From Achatina immaculata (taxonomy: Eukaryota > Mollusca > Gastropoda > Stylommatophora > Achatinidae): a DNA stretch of 64,000 bases. Where the stretch lies: NCBI GenBank assembly GCA_009760885.1, contig CM019721.1:19872412-19936411 (forward strand). The letters are read 5' to 3'. Shown piece by piece: positions 21,175 through 31,554 of the stretch (within the stretch, counting starts at the first letter, position 1; each line of letters starts with the position of its first letter). A program made the translations under genes and the position numbers. Below the pieces are notes generated by a model. It was not told the DNA's origin. It made no database searches and saw only the letters and a program-made list of their open reading frames with translations.

Positions 21175-21600
21175 GAGAGCCAGGCCAGGACAAGTTGGCG
21201 GAACAACCTGGAAGAAGATCTACGAGCCCTTGGAGTGGACAACTGGCAGAAGAAGACTCAGAACAGAGATGAATGGAGACAACTGACAGGAGAAGACTAA
21301 GAACAGAGAGGAATGGAGACAACTGGCAGGAGAAGACTCAGAACAGAGATGAATGGAGACAACTGACAGGAGAAGACTAAGAACAGAGAGGAATGGAGAC
21401 AACTGACAGGAGAAGACTAAGAACAGAGATGAATGGAGACAACTGACAGGAGAAGACTAAGAACAGAGAGGAATGGAGACAACTGGCAGGAGAAGACTAA
21501 GAACAGAGAGGAAATGGAGGAGAATCATGTCTGCAGCAATGAGCAACAGTGGCTCGGAAAGCTGAATGAGTTGATGGTGTTGATGATGTGGCCTTTAAGA
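21175..21600 (+). pseudogene. Non-LTR element C-terminal fragment with an internal 40-bp array
   Basis: The plus strand reads ARTSWRNNLEEDLRALGVDN near 21,180-21,240, a typical C-terminal end of an APE-type non-LTR protein, followed by QNRDEWRQL. The last segment has been amplified into about seven 40-bp units (21,245-21,520, AGAGAGGAATGGAGACAACT). Since 40 is not divisible by three, the frame rotates through the array. The fragment is inactive. Confidence 0.78.
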
Positions 21601-21614
21601 TTCAGAGATCAGAT

Positions 21615-21768
21615 CTCTGAGACTGTGGTAAGTAGCAGTTAACTCTGAGACTTTGGTGGCAAGTAGCAAATCAACTCTGAGACTTTGGTGGTAAGTAGCA
21701 AATCAACTCTGAGACTTTGGTGGCAAGTAGCAAATCAACTCTGAGACTTTGGTGGTAAGTAGCAGTCG
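21615..21768. repeat. 32-bp minisatellite
   Basis: About 4.6 units contain TCTGAGACTTTGGTGG and TAAGTAGCAAATCAAC. Confidence 0.85.
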
Positions 21769-21952
21769 ATAGTCTTACATCAGGACTGAGACAATCATGA
21801 CTAAAACGTGTTCCTCTCTTGCAAAACTCTGTGAGTTCTGATCTTTGCCATATGTTCCTTATACATATACATACACATGATGTAGATAAATGTTTCTTGC
21901 AGCAGTCGTAGACGTCTTTCTCACCAAGTGGCAGATTTTCTGGAGTTAACCG

Positions 21953-22090
21953 ATGATGTTAAGTACTCATAACCAATGATGTTAAGTACTCATAACCGAT
22001 GATGTTAAGTACTCATAACCAATGATGTTAAGTACTCATAACCGATGATGTTAAGTACTCATAACCGATGATGTTAAGTACTCATATTTT
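21953..22090. repeat. 23-bp minisatellite
   Basis: About six units of GATGTTAAGTACTCATAACC. Confidence 0.9.
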
Positions 22091-22400
22091 TACAATGGCT
22101 GATGAATTATTTAACAGCACAAAAAATATGTGACTAATTTTGCGGATGAAACTGGAGACAAAAACCATGTACCAGGAGTTATACAACAGTACTCCAGCTA
22201 CAACCACAGACAAAACAGAAAAAGTCATGAACAGAAATTAGCATACCTTATTTAACAACCGCTAAAGTGAAGTTCACAATGAGCGTCATGTAACAGATAT
22301 AAAAATCATCGTATTTCATGAACATTTTAGGGACACGGATGTCACGTGGGTACAAAGTTTAAGATTTGACAATTCTACTCTTTGAAGGAGTTCACAGGCG
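22091..22400. other. Spacer
   Basis: No gene recognised. Confidence 0.4.
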
Positions 22401-22401
22401 C

Positions 22402-22592
22402 TTCAAAACTGTGGAGAACATCCTCCAAAACTGTGGAGAACATCCTCCAAAACTGTGGAGAACATCCTCCAAAACTGTGGAGAACATCCTCCAAATCTGT
22501 GGATCACATCCTCCAAAACTGTGGAGAACATCCTCCAAATCTGTGGATCACATCCTCCAAAACTGTGGATCACATCCTCCAAAATTGCTCCA
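22402..22592. repeat. 22-bp minisatellite
   Basis: About eight units of CATCCTCCAAAACTGTGGAG-type sequence, with GAGAACAT and GATCACAT variants. Confidence 0.9.
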
Positions 22593-22654
22593 ACATCAGA
22601 ACACATACGCTCAAAATGCTTTTGTAAAGGAAGTATAAAAAGATAGTCCAGTTT

Positions 22655-23105
22655 ATCAATGAGGAACTGCAGAAAGAAGAAGAAGATGCAGCAGAAGAAA
22701 AAGGAGGAGGAGGGAAGGAAGAAAGGAAGAACGAAGAAGAAGGAAGGAGGAGGAGGAAGAGTATTATAAGGGAAGGACGGGAAAAGAAGAAGAAGGAAGA
22801 GGAGGGAAAGAAGGCAGAAGAAGAAGAATAAGAAGGATGAGGAGGAAGGAAGGAAGAACGAAAAAGAAGGAAAGAAACAAGAAGAAGAGGAAGGAAAAAG
22901 GAGGAGAAAGGAAGGAAGAGAAAAGAAGAAAAAGGAAGAGGAGGGAAAGAAGAACACGAAGAAGAATGAGGAGGAGGGAAGGAAGGGCGAAGAATAAGAA
23001 AAAGAAGAAGAATGAAAGAGGAGGAGGAGGAGGAAGAGGGAAGGAAAGGCGAGGAAGAAGGAAGAAGAGAAAGGAAGGAAGGAAGGAAGGAAGGAAGGAT
23101 ATGTA
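22655..23105. repeat. Polypurine (GGA/GAA) tract, about 450 bp
   Basis: The plus strand is almost entirely A and G, with GGAGGAAGGAAG and AAGAAGAAG motifs. Several long open frames on both strands come from this composition bias and are not gene evidence. Confidence 0.9.
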
Positions 23106-23850
23106 TACACGTAAACACAAAAATAGAAACAGATAAGATAACGTATTCCACATACAAGGAAAATCACACACAGGAAAGAAATATTTACCCCACACTCTAG
23201 GGACACAGGAAACAGCCAGCAGAGGCCCTTACCTGGCATAGCCTGCCTGTCTTGACCATCAGAATGTTGAGTCTGTAAGCCACCTGAGATCTGAGAAGTC
23301 TCGTTCTGTAAGCCACCTGAGATCTGAGAATTCTCGTGAATGAAGATCATGAAGATCTGGGTTTGAATCCCGCGTGAGGTTTGAGGATTTCAAAGAATGG
23401 GATTTTGAGAATGTGGGGTCCAGTTACGATTGAGGATTAAGGATTGACGATTGTTTTTAGTCCTCCTGTCCATAATTTGGACCCCCCCCCCAACCCAATG
23501 TCATCTTTACTTGCAAGGCGAGGTGCACTTATATACAGCAAGCCAGCGTTGTCAGCGCGTAAAGTAAAAATCAGATCTTCACGTTTAAGTCAGTCCTTGT
23601 GTAGATAAGATCAAAAAACACAGTCAGGAGAGTGCAACAAAGACAGAGACAAAGATCACTGACTGAAAAAAAGATGATTTAGACGAAAAAACTAAAACCC
23701 CATTAGAACAGGTAAAAAATGAAATATTTATGGGAAGTTTTGATGCACACACAAAACAATAATAAATAAAATAATCAAGCTTTCCTTTGACCAAGTGATA
23801 CAATCACTTAAATCTTATTATTAAAAAAATATCTTCATGATTATTTCAGA
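23106..23850. other. Intergenic spacer
   Basis: No gene is recognised. A 31-bp direct repeat (GTAAGCCACCTGAGATCTGA core) occurs twice at 23,273-23,335. A B-box-like GGGTTTGAATCCCGC lies at about 23,360, without a convincing tRNA fold. A poly-C run lies near 23,483. Confidence 0.45.
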
Positions 23851-24182
23851 TGGATAAAATTATAACCTTCTGCTTGTAAACATAGAAGATAAATTATAAT
23901 CTTCTACCTGTAGACACAGAAGATAAATTATAATCTTCTACCTGTGGACATAGATGATAATTCATGTTCTTCTACCTGTAAACATGGAAGATAAATTATA
24001 ACCTTCTATCTATAAACACATACGATAAATTATAGCCTGCTATCTATAAACACAAAAGATATAATCTTCTACCTGTAAATATGGAAGATAAATTATAACC
24101 TTCTATCCGTAAACATAGAAGATAAATTATATCCTTCTATCTGTACACACAAAAGATATATCCTTCTGCCTGTAAACATGGA
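23850..24182. repeat. About 34-bp minisatellite with GATA-consensus sites
   Basis: Nine to ten units of 29-34 bp contain AAGATAAATTATAATCTTCT and ACCTGTAAACATAG. Six units have AGATAA or TGATAA, and three have CTATCT (AGATAG on the other strand), all fitting WGATAR. The array lies about 2.5 kb beyond the stop codon of the GATA-factor gene. Confidence 0.85.
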
Positions 24183-24419
24183 AAGTATATTATTATGTTC
24201 TAAACACACAAGAAAGTGTGATACAGTCACCTTCACATTTTTGTGACAGTTCCCCTGACAAATAATAAAATCAAGAAGTACAAAATCAACTAAAACTGGA
24301 AATAGAAATAATGGTGACGAAAAATAAACATTACTACCAGACAGTTTAAATGTTTCGCTCATAATAAAAGACATAACAGAATAATGAAAAAACATACTGG
24401 AAGGGAAAGAGAAGCAAGA

Positions 24420-24560
24420 GGTCAACAGCGATCTAGACTGGCGAGGAACAGAAAAAACAAAGTGGGAGTGCTTTCACCTTGGCTGAGAAACGTCGTGAAA
24501 ACAGAAGGCAGGATACATTAAAGACCAGCTACAGCAAAACGTTCGGGGAGGAGATGGCAC

Positions 24561-24622
<62 letters not shown>
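24420..24622 (+). pseudogene. Probable non-LTR element 3' end with a GAT tail
   Basis: The plus strand reads RLARNRKNKVGV and then LRNVVKTEGR with a stop, followed by a 3' end and about 20 GAT units at 24,560-24,620. The composition and layout match the C-terminus plus microsatellite tail of the other non-LTR families here, but the match is short. Confidence 0.55.
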
Positions 24623-24664
24623 TGTGTGAAACATTTTTTTTTATTTTAAAATTATCTTTTAAAA

Positions 24665-24985
24665 ATTTCTTTCTTCTAACATGGACATAAACAAATCTTC
24701 TCTTGTAATATAGACATTAAAAAAATCCCCTTTTCTAACATGGACACAAAATAATCCTCTCTTTTAACATGGACATAAAAATAATCCTCTCACCCAAAAT
24801 GGGTATAAAAATAATCCCCTCTAGTAACAAAGACATATAAAAATCCCATCTTCTAACATGGACATGAAAATAATCCTCTCACCCAACATGGGCATAAAAT
24901 AATCCTCTCTCCTAACATGGGCATAAAATATTCCTCTCTCCTAACAAGGACATATAGCAATCCTTTCTTCTAACATAGAATTTTT
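24665..24985. repeat. About 29-bp minisatellite
   Basis: About ten units contain CTAACATGGACATAAAAATAA and TCCTCTC. They are degenerate. Confidence 0.85.
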
Positions 24986-25470
24986 TTTTGTAGTCTCGTT
25001 GTTGCACGTGAGATGTTAGAACACGTACACTGATGACGTTTTTCTCACACAAATGTCACTTAAAACTTGGACTAGAAACAACAACAACAACAACAAAAGT
25101 AAGAAAACATAGAACAAGTGGAAGAACTGTGGGCAGAAAAGTCTGACAACAGGATGATGATTATCTGTACACCTGTACAGGATGTACATGTACGCAAATA
25201 CGTCGTGAGATTTTGGCATGGACAAATATTAATGAATATAATGACGTAATAGTTTCGGATAATATGACAATGAAACCACAATAAGAGAAATCTACGGCTC
25301 ATAGTAACATGTATTGACAAGTGAATAAAATATATATTAACCTTGTTATTAGTGTGACTCAATACAACGTGATCCACTTTCTCATAATAATGGATATATA
25401 GAGAGAAAATATTTCTTCCCATTCATGTGCTAGCCAGTGCTAGGTGGTTGATGTTTTGTAACAACTTCCC
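24986..25470. other. AT-rich intergenic spacer
   Basis: No gene recognised. Confidence 0.4.
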
Positions 25471-25471
25471 A

Positions 25472-25662
25472 GTGCAGGGAATAGACAAGCTCACAGGTAC
25501 CTGGGTTGGTTGGCAACCCTGAGAGTAGGAATAATGGGTCAGTTACCGGTCAGTTTTCAGAGGTGCGCAACTCTGAGAAAACTGACCGGTAACTGGCCCA
25601 TTATTCCTACTCTCAGGGTTGCCAACCAACCCAGGTACCTATGAGCTTATCTATTCCATGCA
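25472..25662. repeat. Long hairpin (foldback) element
   Basis: The arms 25,472-25,562 and 25,571-25,662 are reverse complements with only a few mismatches and a small indel near the loop. The loop is GTGCGCAA. Arm landmarks are CAGGTACCTGGGTTGGTTGG and CAGTTACCGGTCAGTTTT. It could be a foldback MITE. I see no protein, Pol III box or clear target duplication. Confidence 0.92.
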
Positions 25663-26638
25663 CCGGTAAGAAAAACAACTGGGAAACTTCACTTCATCAA
25701 TTCACACGCCTGTGAATGTATGAATGAGTGTCGATGAACAGAGTGTTTTTGTGAAGGTAACAGCTGTGAACCAGCGACACTGCACACTGTCAGATCATAA
25801 GCGCCAGAAACTGCCGACTAGCGCCGCCACCAGAACTAACTCCGTAGCTAGGGGAGTCATTTCCAGAGCGTTGACCCAGGTACCCATTTCTTCTTGAGGC
25901 TGGGTGAACTCCAGGGAGTTTTTTTTTTAAACGACCCACGGCTAGAAATTAAAACCGGGTCGCCTGAGAGTGTTTTGTGTTCATTCATAACATGAGCACA
26001 CACGTGAACACATGCAAGATTACCAACATGAACGCATACATGAACACACACGTGAATGTATACATGAAGAAATGATCGTTAGCTCACTTTCATTTCTGGA
26101 ATTTAAACTCTGATCTTTGGTCTAAGGTAATAATGACATTAACATTATCATAACACAGGTATTGTCCTCAAGTCACGTGATGCTGTCATCTCGAGTCATG
26201 TGGCGCTGTCTTAAAGCACATTATCTTTTCTTTGAGACACGCGATGCTGTCCTGAAGGCACACGGTGCTGTCCTTGAGGTACACTGATACTGTCCTAGAA
26301 GCACATGTTTCTGTCCTCAAAATAAGTGTTTCAATAAAAAAAATGAACTTATTTTGAACACATATTATATTTTCACGTCTTTCTTTGATCGCTGTACAAA
26401 ATAAGTGACGCGTCATTTATAAACCATAGGTGTTTATGTTAGCAAGGGATACTTTGAAAGTATCTGTTCAACGCATACATGCTCATTTGTCAGTCCGGAT
26501 AATCCAAAAAGGTTATATAAACTTAAGTCATTTCATTTTGGCTTAATTCTGACAAGACAGAGTCAGTACAGACAGAACCATGTTTTGTGTTTTCTCTTCT
26601 TGTTTCCACCTTGCGGGGCGCCTGAACGTCTGTTGTCT
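25663..26638. other. 3' flank / probable 3' UTR region of the GATA gene
   Basis: On the gene's strand this is the sequence after the stop codon. I see no convincing AATAAA in the first few hundred bases on the minus strand. Weak repeats of GTGAACACA-type lie at 25,975-26,060 and of ATGCTGTCCTYRAGRCAC-type at 26,165-26,320. Confidence 0.45.
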
Positions 26639-27609
26639 TCAAGTGGCCACGGTGACAGAATGAAGCGCCCCTCCAGGTGGCTCCGAGACGCGGAGAGAGG
26701 AAAAAGACGCCCCTTCCATGGAAAGAGGAATAGATTTTGGCGAAGAGCCGGCGGGCATGGAATAGACGTGTTGCTGTGTCGAGCTCATAATCGAGGGCGT
26801 CATCATGGCGTGCTGGTGCGACACGTCCGAGGAATGCGAGGTCAAGGACACCAGGGGATCGGAAAGGCCAGCTCTCTCCGCACCCGACTTCGGCGAATGC
26901 TGCATCATTGGATACTCCACTTTCACCTGCGCCGTGTAGTTGGGCTTCTGCTGCAGGACATCAAAACCGTGGTTCTTACCTGTCAGGTATTCTTGTTTGC
27001 CATCAAAGCAGTACTCGGCGCGCTGCTGCAGGTTGTACTGATCGGGTTTCAAGTTATCCAAATATTCAGACTTGTCCTGCCGCATGTAATTATTCTTGAT
27101 ATTCCCCTGATTTATATATTCAGCCTTCCCTTGCTCCAGGTACCCGAGTTTTCCAGACTCGAGGAAACTGGATTTAGCCGGATCAAACTGGTTGTATGCG
27201 GAACGAGAAACGTCGAAATAAGCAGCAGATTTGGCCGCCTCCAGATACGCCACGTTCATGGGGTCGAGATAGCCAAGTTTGGTCGAATCCATCCCGTACT
27301 TGACATTGTCGTAGGCAAACTTGTGCATGCCGGAGTTGGGTTTAGCCAGGTCCATGTAGGCGGACTTGGAAACGTCCTGGTAGGTTTTCCCAGCATCCCC
27401 GGCGAACTCCGACTTGGGGGTGACCAGCCGGTAGGGGCCGCTCGTGCTAGAGTCCGGGGCAGAGTTCTTCTGGATCTGTCTGTTACCAGCTTCGGAGTTT
27501 CCTGGCTTTGTTGCCTCGGCTTTAGGCAACACTTCATTGTTGCTGGATTTGTTGCTGTTGTTCTTACCGCTGTTGTTGGATTTAGGTGTTGCAGAGTCTG
27601 ATTTTGAAT
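26639..27609 (-). CDS. GATA4/5/6-type transcription factor, C-terminal coding exon
   Basis: This exon encodes the last 322 residues and the stop. The acceptor is TTATTACAG with ATTCAAAATC starting at 27,609, and it completes an Asp codon with the last base of the exon at 31,231-31,333. The first 65 residues are Ser/Asn/Lys/Pro-rich. Residues about 75-232 form a degenerate repeat rich in K-x-x-Y followed by an aliphatic or acidic residue (KLGYLD, KLGYLE, KAEYIN, KSEYLD). About 17 tyrosines occur at spacings of mostly 8-10. VKVEYP at 228-233 fits a sumoylation consensus. The C-terminal 90 residues are Ser/Met/His-rich. The exon is GC-richer than its surroundings. By analogy with the family, it would act as the transactivation region, which is an inference. 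Confidence 0.93.
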
Positions 27610-28065
27610 CTGTAATAATAACAACAATAATAATAATAATAAAGAATTTAAATTTTGCCATGTGACTTCTCACTTTCTAGTTTCATGCTTTACAGGAGAT
27701 AACCTGGCGACAAATGTGGACTACTCAGTAGAACTCAGGGCGAGATGCAGACTGGAGAAGCATGATCACCAACTTCTACCTGTACGGCATGCAGTCAGCC
27801 AATGACGTATTTTACTTTCCCACATAGAGACTAGTAAGTTTTGTCTTGCGTCACTCACAAAAAATAAAACATGGACAGTAAAAAAGACACCATACAGCAG
27901 ACAGGAAGAGAGAAACTACTGAACTGATTTTCAACGTCAACAAAAGTAAATAATTTTTTTTAAAAACTGACCGGTTAATATGAACTTGCCCCAATGGCTC
28001 ATATCAATCATAGCATTTCTTACATCATCAATGGGGGGGGGGGGGCTGTCCTATTTGGCAGTCAA

Positions 28066-28568
28066 AGACTCATATCTGGCATATTAGCGTCTGGGTTAGC
28101 TAGCCATATCTGGCATATTAGCGTCTGGGTTAGCTAGCCATACCTGGCATATTAGCGTCTGGGTTAGCTAGCCATAGCTGGCATATTAGCGTCTGGGTTA
28201 GCTAGCCATAGCTGGCATATTAGCGTCTGGGTTAGCCAGCCATAGCTGGCATATTAGCGTCTGGGTTAGCTAGCCATAGCTGGCATATTAGCGTCTGGGT
28301 TAGCTAGACATACCTGGCATATTAGCGTCTGGGTTAGCTAGCCATATCTGGCATATTAGCGTCTGGGTTAGCTAGCCATATCTGGCATATTAGCGTCTGG
28401 GTTAGCTAGCCATAGCTGGCATATTAGCGTCTGGGTTAGCTAGCCATATCTGGCATATTAGCGTCTGGGTTAGCTAGCCATAGCTGGCATATTAGCGTCT
28501 GGGTTAGCTAGCCATAGCTGGCATATTAGCGTCTGTGTTAGCTAGCCATAGCTGGCATATTAGCGTCA
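28066..28568. repeat. 34-bp minisatellite derived from repeat Z
   Basis: About 15 units contain GGCATATTAGCGTCTGGGTT and AGCTAGCCATA. The array abuts repeat Z at its right end, and the reversed unit (ACGCTAATATGCCAGCTATG) aligns with ACGCAAGCATGTCAGCTACG in the repeat Z copies at 16.5 and 18.05 kb, about 70 percent by eye. Confidence 0.85.
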
Positions 28569-28835
28569 GGGTTGATGAACCATAACTGACCAAGACCCTG
28601 TCCCATCTTCTTTCCGATGGTACCCCCAGTAACAGCCGCAGCCTGGCTACTGCGGCTGGGATCGTTGTAGTCCCTCAAGGTGGTGGAGCCTGCTAAAGAA
28701 GTACTACACATCCCCTGCTTTTTTTACCTCCACTCTGGAACTGAAAAATAAAACAAACAGCGATCGTAACCCACTCCCAATCCGACATGACGCTGTGTTT
28801 CAACATCTTCACTGCAGCGGCTGCAAGGAATACCA
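28569..28835 (-). repeat. Dispersed repeat Z, copy 4 (reverse)
   Basis: Reverse-strand copy with ACTGACCAAGACCCTGTCCC, GGTGGTGGAGCCTGCTAAAG and CCACTCCCAATCCGACATGA, matching 27-330 and 16,240-16,570. It sits in the GATA intron. Confidence 0.75.
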
Positions 28836-29552
28836 GCTGGAAGTTCCAAGAACGAGAAGAAGCCGATCATTGGATAACTTAGATAAAGATAAGAAGTACT
28901 CAAGTTTAAGGACTGTAATCTTGCTCATTCATGTAACTACCGCCTGGCTATACACTGAGGGTCATGTTTCTCCATCTTGCACGGTCCTGGATATTTCTAA
29001 TCAGAGGGTTTGCATTTCTCCTCTTCCTGCGCTCCTTGGTCAGCGCAGTCAGTTATTTGTTGTTAAGTCCACTTTCTTCCTTTTCCGTTGAGTTTTCCAG
29101 TGATTGTTAGGTTCTCTTAACTTGTGAGACTTCACAAAACGGGCCCAAAGAATTCTGCCTCTTTCGTAAGTTTCAATATAGTTTCCACTCTAAATGAATT
29201 TTTCTTTCACAAAGAGCAAGTGCAGGATATTTATACAAATTCACATTAAAAACACATTTTAGAAATCACATCAGCCGTTTCTCTATAAAAAGAAAGGTTT
29301 AAAGTATTCTTGACAACAAAAAAAAACAAAAAAAGCCTCACGAAATTCTGGAATTATTTAGCTCAATAAGTGGATACATCAACTATTTTCTGCTTTAACT
29401 ACATTTTTTTCTAATTTTTCTAGTAATTCTTTACCTTTTTGTTAAGTTTTAGGGAAAGTTTGGACCTTTTTTTTTTTTAATTCGAGATTTTTTTTCTAAA
29501 CGGGGAAGGAGAAGGTTAAGTTGTTGTATTTCCAAGTTCTACATGATCAAAT

Positions 29553-29648
29553 GCATCAGCAGCAGGCCATCTTGCTCGCAACCGAGAGGCCTACAGGAGA
29601 GCTGTTAGGGAGGCCAAGTTCCGCAAGGGACTTGCATATGAATGACTG
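29553..29648 (+). pseudogene. Non-LTR family B 3' fragment
   Basis: Short plus-strand copy of the last about 30 codons (LLATEGLQE-type frame, with GAGGCCTACAGGAGAGCTGT) ending in GCATATGAATGACTGACTG. It lies in the sense opposite to the GATA gene. Confidence 0.78.
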
Positions 29649-29683
29649 ACTGGCATATCAAACATTCTCTGGTCTCTCCTCCT

Positions 29684-29793
29684 GATATGAGGAAAATCAG
29701 GACAACAGCTGCTGTCCTGATTTTCCTCATATCCAGGGACTACAGAAGATGATAATGACAACAGCTGCTGTCCTGATTTTCCTCATATCCCGG
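29684..29793. repeat. Palindrome with a half copy
   Basis: A near-perfect 52-bp palindrome (29,684-29,736; arm GATATGAGGAAAATCAGGAC) is centred on CAGCTG. A second right half (29,757-29,793) follows after a 20-bp spacer. Confidence 0.88.
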
Positions 29794-30129
29794 GCAGTAC
29801 ATCAGAAGATAAATGACGATGATGGCCCACAATATTTAGTTCCTCCATTAGTTCTACCACGCTGATGAGCCATCTTGTTTGTCAGGCTACTGTGCCACAC
29901 GGAGGCGAGAGGTAAAGTGAGTGGATGTCACATGCCAGCTAACTTTGACAGCAAAATTTTAAGCAGTGTTTTAGTTTCGTCGGAACAATGACTTTCTTGA
30001 GAATCAAAGCAAACAAAGAGCCATAAATCACCTCCACTATGAAGACTCGAGCCATGTGGAACTATTACAAGACGCCATCAGAACAAATTCACGGACATAC
30101 AGGAGGAGGAAGGACAACGCCAACAGCAG

Positions 30130-30690
30130 ATCAAGACAGAGGTGGAGAGACAACGATGAAGAGGTGGAGAGACAACGATGAAGAGGTGGAGAGACAACAA
30201 TGAAGAGGTGGAGAGACAACAATGAAGAGATGGAGAGACAACAATGAAGAGGTGGAGAGACAACAATGAAGAGGTGGAGAGACAACAATGAAGAGGTGGA
30301 GAGACAACAATGAAGAGGTGGAGAGACAACAAAGAAGAGGTGGAGAGACAACGATGAAGAGGTGGAGAGACAACGATGAAGAGGTGGAGAGACAACAATG
30401 AAGAGGTGGAGAGACAACAATGAAGAGATGGAGAGACAACAATGAAGAGGTGGAGAGACAACAATGAAGAGGTGGAGAGACAACAATGAAGAAGTGGAGA
30501 GACAACAATGAAGAAGTGGAGAGACAACAATGAAGAGGTGGACAGACAACAATGAAGAGGTGGACAGACAACAATGAAGAGGTGGAGAGACAACAATGAA
30601 GAGGTGGAGAGACAACAATGAAGAAGTGGAGAGACAACAATGAAGAAGTGGAGAGACAACAATGAAGAGATGGAGAGACAACAATGAAGA
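30130..30690. repeat. 22-bp minisatellite in the GATA intron
   Basis: About 25 units of GAAGAGGTGGAGAGACAACAA-type sequence, 22 bp long, with ACGATGAA/ACAATGAA and GAGATGG/GAAGTGG variants. Because three units make 66 bp, all three minus-strand frames stay open for about 250 codons. Confidence 0.92.
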
Positions 30691-30764
30691 AAAACAAAAA
30701 GCAACTTGGAGAAGAGCTGGACAAACAAACAGAAAAAAGGACAAGAACAGATAATACAAATCCA

Positions 30765-31190
30765 GACGGAGAGAGAGGGGGAGAGAGAGGGAGAGGGGGA
30801 GAAAGAGAGAGAGAGGGGGGAGAAAGAGAGAGAGGGGTGAGAGAGAGGGAGAGAGAGGGGTAAAGAGAGGGGGAGAGAGAGGGAGAGAGAGGGGGAGAGA
30901 GAGACGGAGAGTACATGCAGCACATGAGCATTAAAATCTAGGAGTGCCCAAAATAGAGAGGGAGAGAGAGTGAGAGAGAGGGGGAAGAGAGAGAGAGGGA
31001 TTGATTGATTGATTGATCTTTATTTCAAAAGGGTTAAGAATTGGGCACGCAGGCCCGTCTGACATTCTGCCCTTTATCATACATCTTTCACTCTATTCCA
31101 GACACTCTACAAATAGAGAGAGAGGGGGAGAGAGAGAGGTAAGAGAGAGAGAGAGAGGTAAGAGAGAGAGAGAGAGAGAGAGAGTGCTAG
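30765..31190. repeat. GA-rich tracts around a possible non-LTR 3' end
   Basis: GAGAGG simple repeats lie at 30,765-30,990 and 31,108-31,182. Between them, 30,998-31,107 starts with ATTGATTGATTGATTGATCT. Read in reverse, it is a short unique segment ending AATAAAGATCAATCAATC, which looks like a non-LTR 3' end with an ATCA tail. Confidence 0.65.
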
Positions 31191-31230
31191 CTAAGGGATG
31201 TTGGAGCTTCGGCACGCTCTACACTCTTAC

Positions 31231-31333
31231 CGTTATCTTCGGTTTTTGTCGGAGACTTGTTCTTGCTGGCGTTTTTCGGCTTGCGCTTCCTTGTCTGTAT
31301 ACCGTCCTTCTTCATAGCCAATGGCCTGTTCAC
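31231..31333 (-). CDS. GATA4/5/6-type factor, basic-tail exon
   Basis: This 103-bp exon encodes VNRPLAMKKDGIQTRKRKPK followed by NASKNKSPTKTEDN. It is the basic region just C-terminal to the second GATA finger, which contacts the DNA minor groove and carries nuclear-localisation signal in this family. The acceptor is CTGTAG at 31,334-31,339 and the donor is GTAAGA at 31,225-31,230. The entry phase is 0 and the exit phase is 1, which fits the neighbouring exons exactly. KRKPKN is more like GATA4/5/6 than GATA1/2/3. Confidence 0.96.
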
Positions 31334-31554
31334 CTACAGTCGTGGAAAACAACCAGAACAGACATAATATAAGAAACTATAGAATGGCTTTGCCAAAGAG
31401 AAAATATAACAGTTACAATCATTTCCACGGCAAATCTCTAAGACAAAATAATAAAGAATGGAGAAGGCAAGTTTAAGGGGGTTTAGGGGGGGGGGGGGGT
31501 CTATTTAACAGACCGAAATAATAAAGTAAAAAAGAAGTACAGGTAATCCTGGCA

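Larger units (their letters stand above)
27610..31230 (-). other. GATA gene intron (basic-tail exon to C-terminal exon)
   Basis: A 3.6-kb intron bounded by GTAAGA and TTACAG on the minus strand, phase 1. It holds a 34-bp array, repeat Z, a non-LTR fragment, palindromes, a 22-bp array and GA-rich tracts, which are listed separately. Bases 27,670-28,060 and 28,840-29,555 show nothing recognisable except poly-G at about 28,031 and poly-T runs. Confidence 0.88.

Noticed and set aside
22403..23350. Ser/Phe-rich 315-residue protein on the minus strand
   Set aside because: It comes from the polypurine tract and a 22-bp array. Three overlapping frames are all open, as expected from composition.
23350..23385. 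tRNA gene or SINE head
   Set aside because: Only a B-box-like GGGTTTGAATCCCGC is present. No A box at the right distance and no cloverleaf could be drawn.
30037..30931. Leucine/serine/histidine-rich repeat proteins on the minus strand
   Set aside because: 22-bp satellite. All three minus frames are open because three units equal 66 bp.
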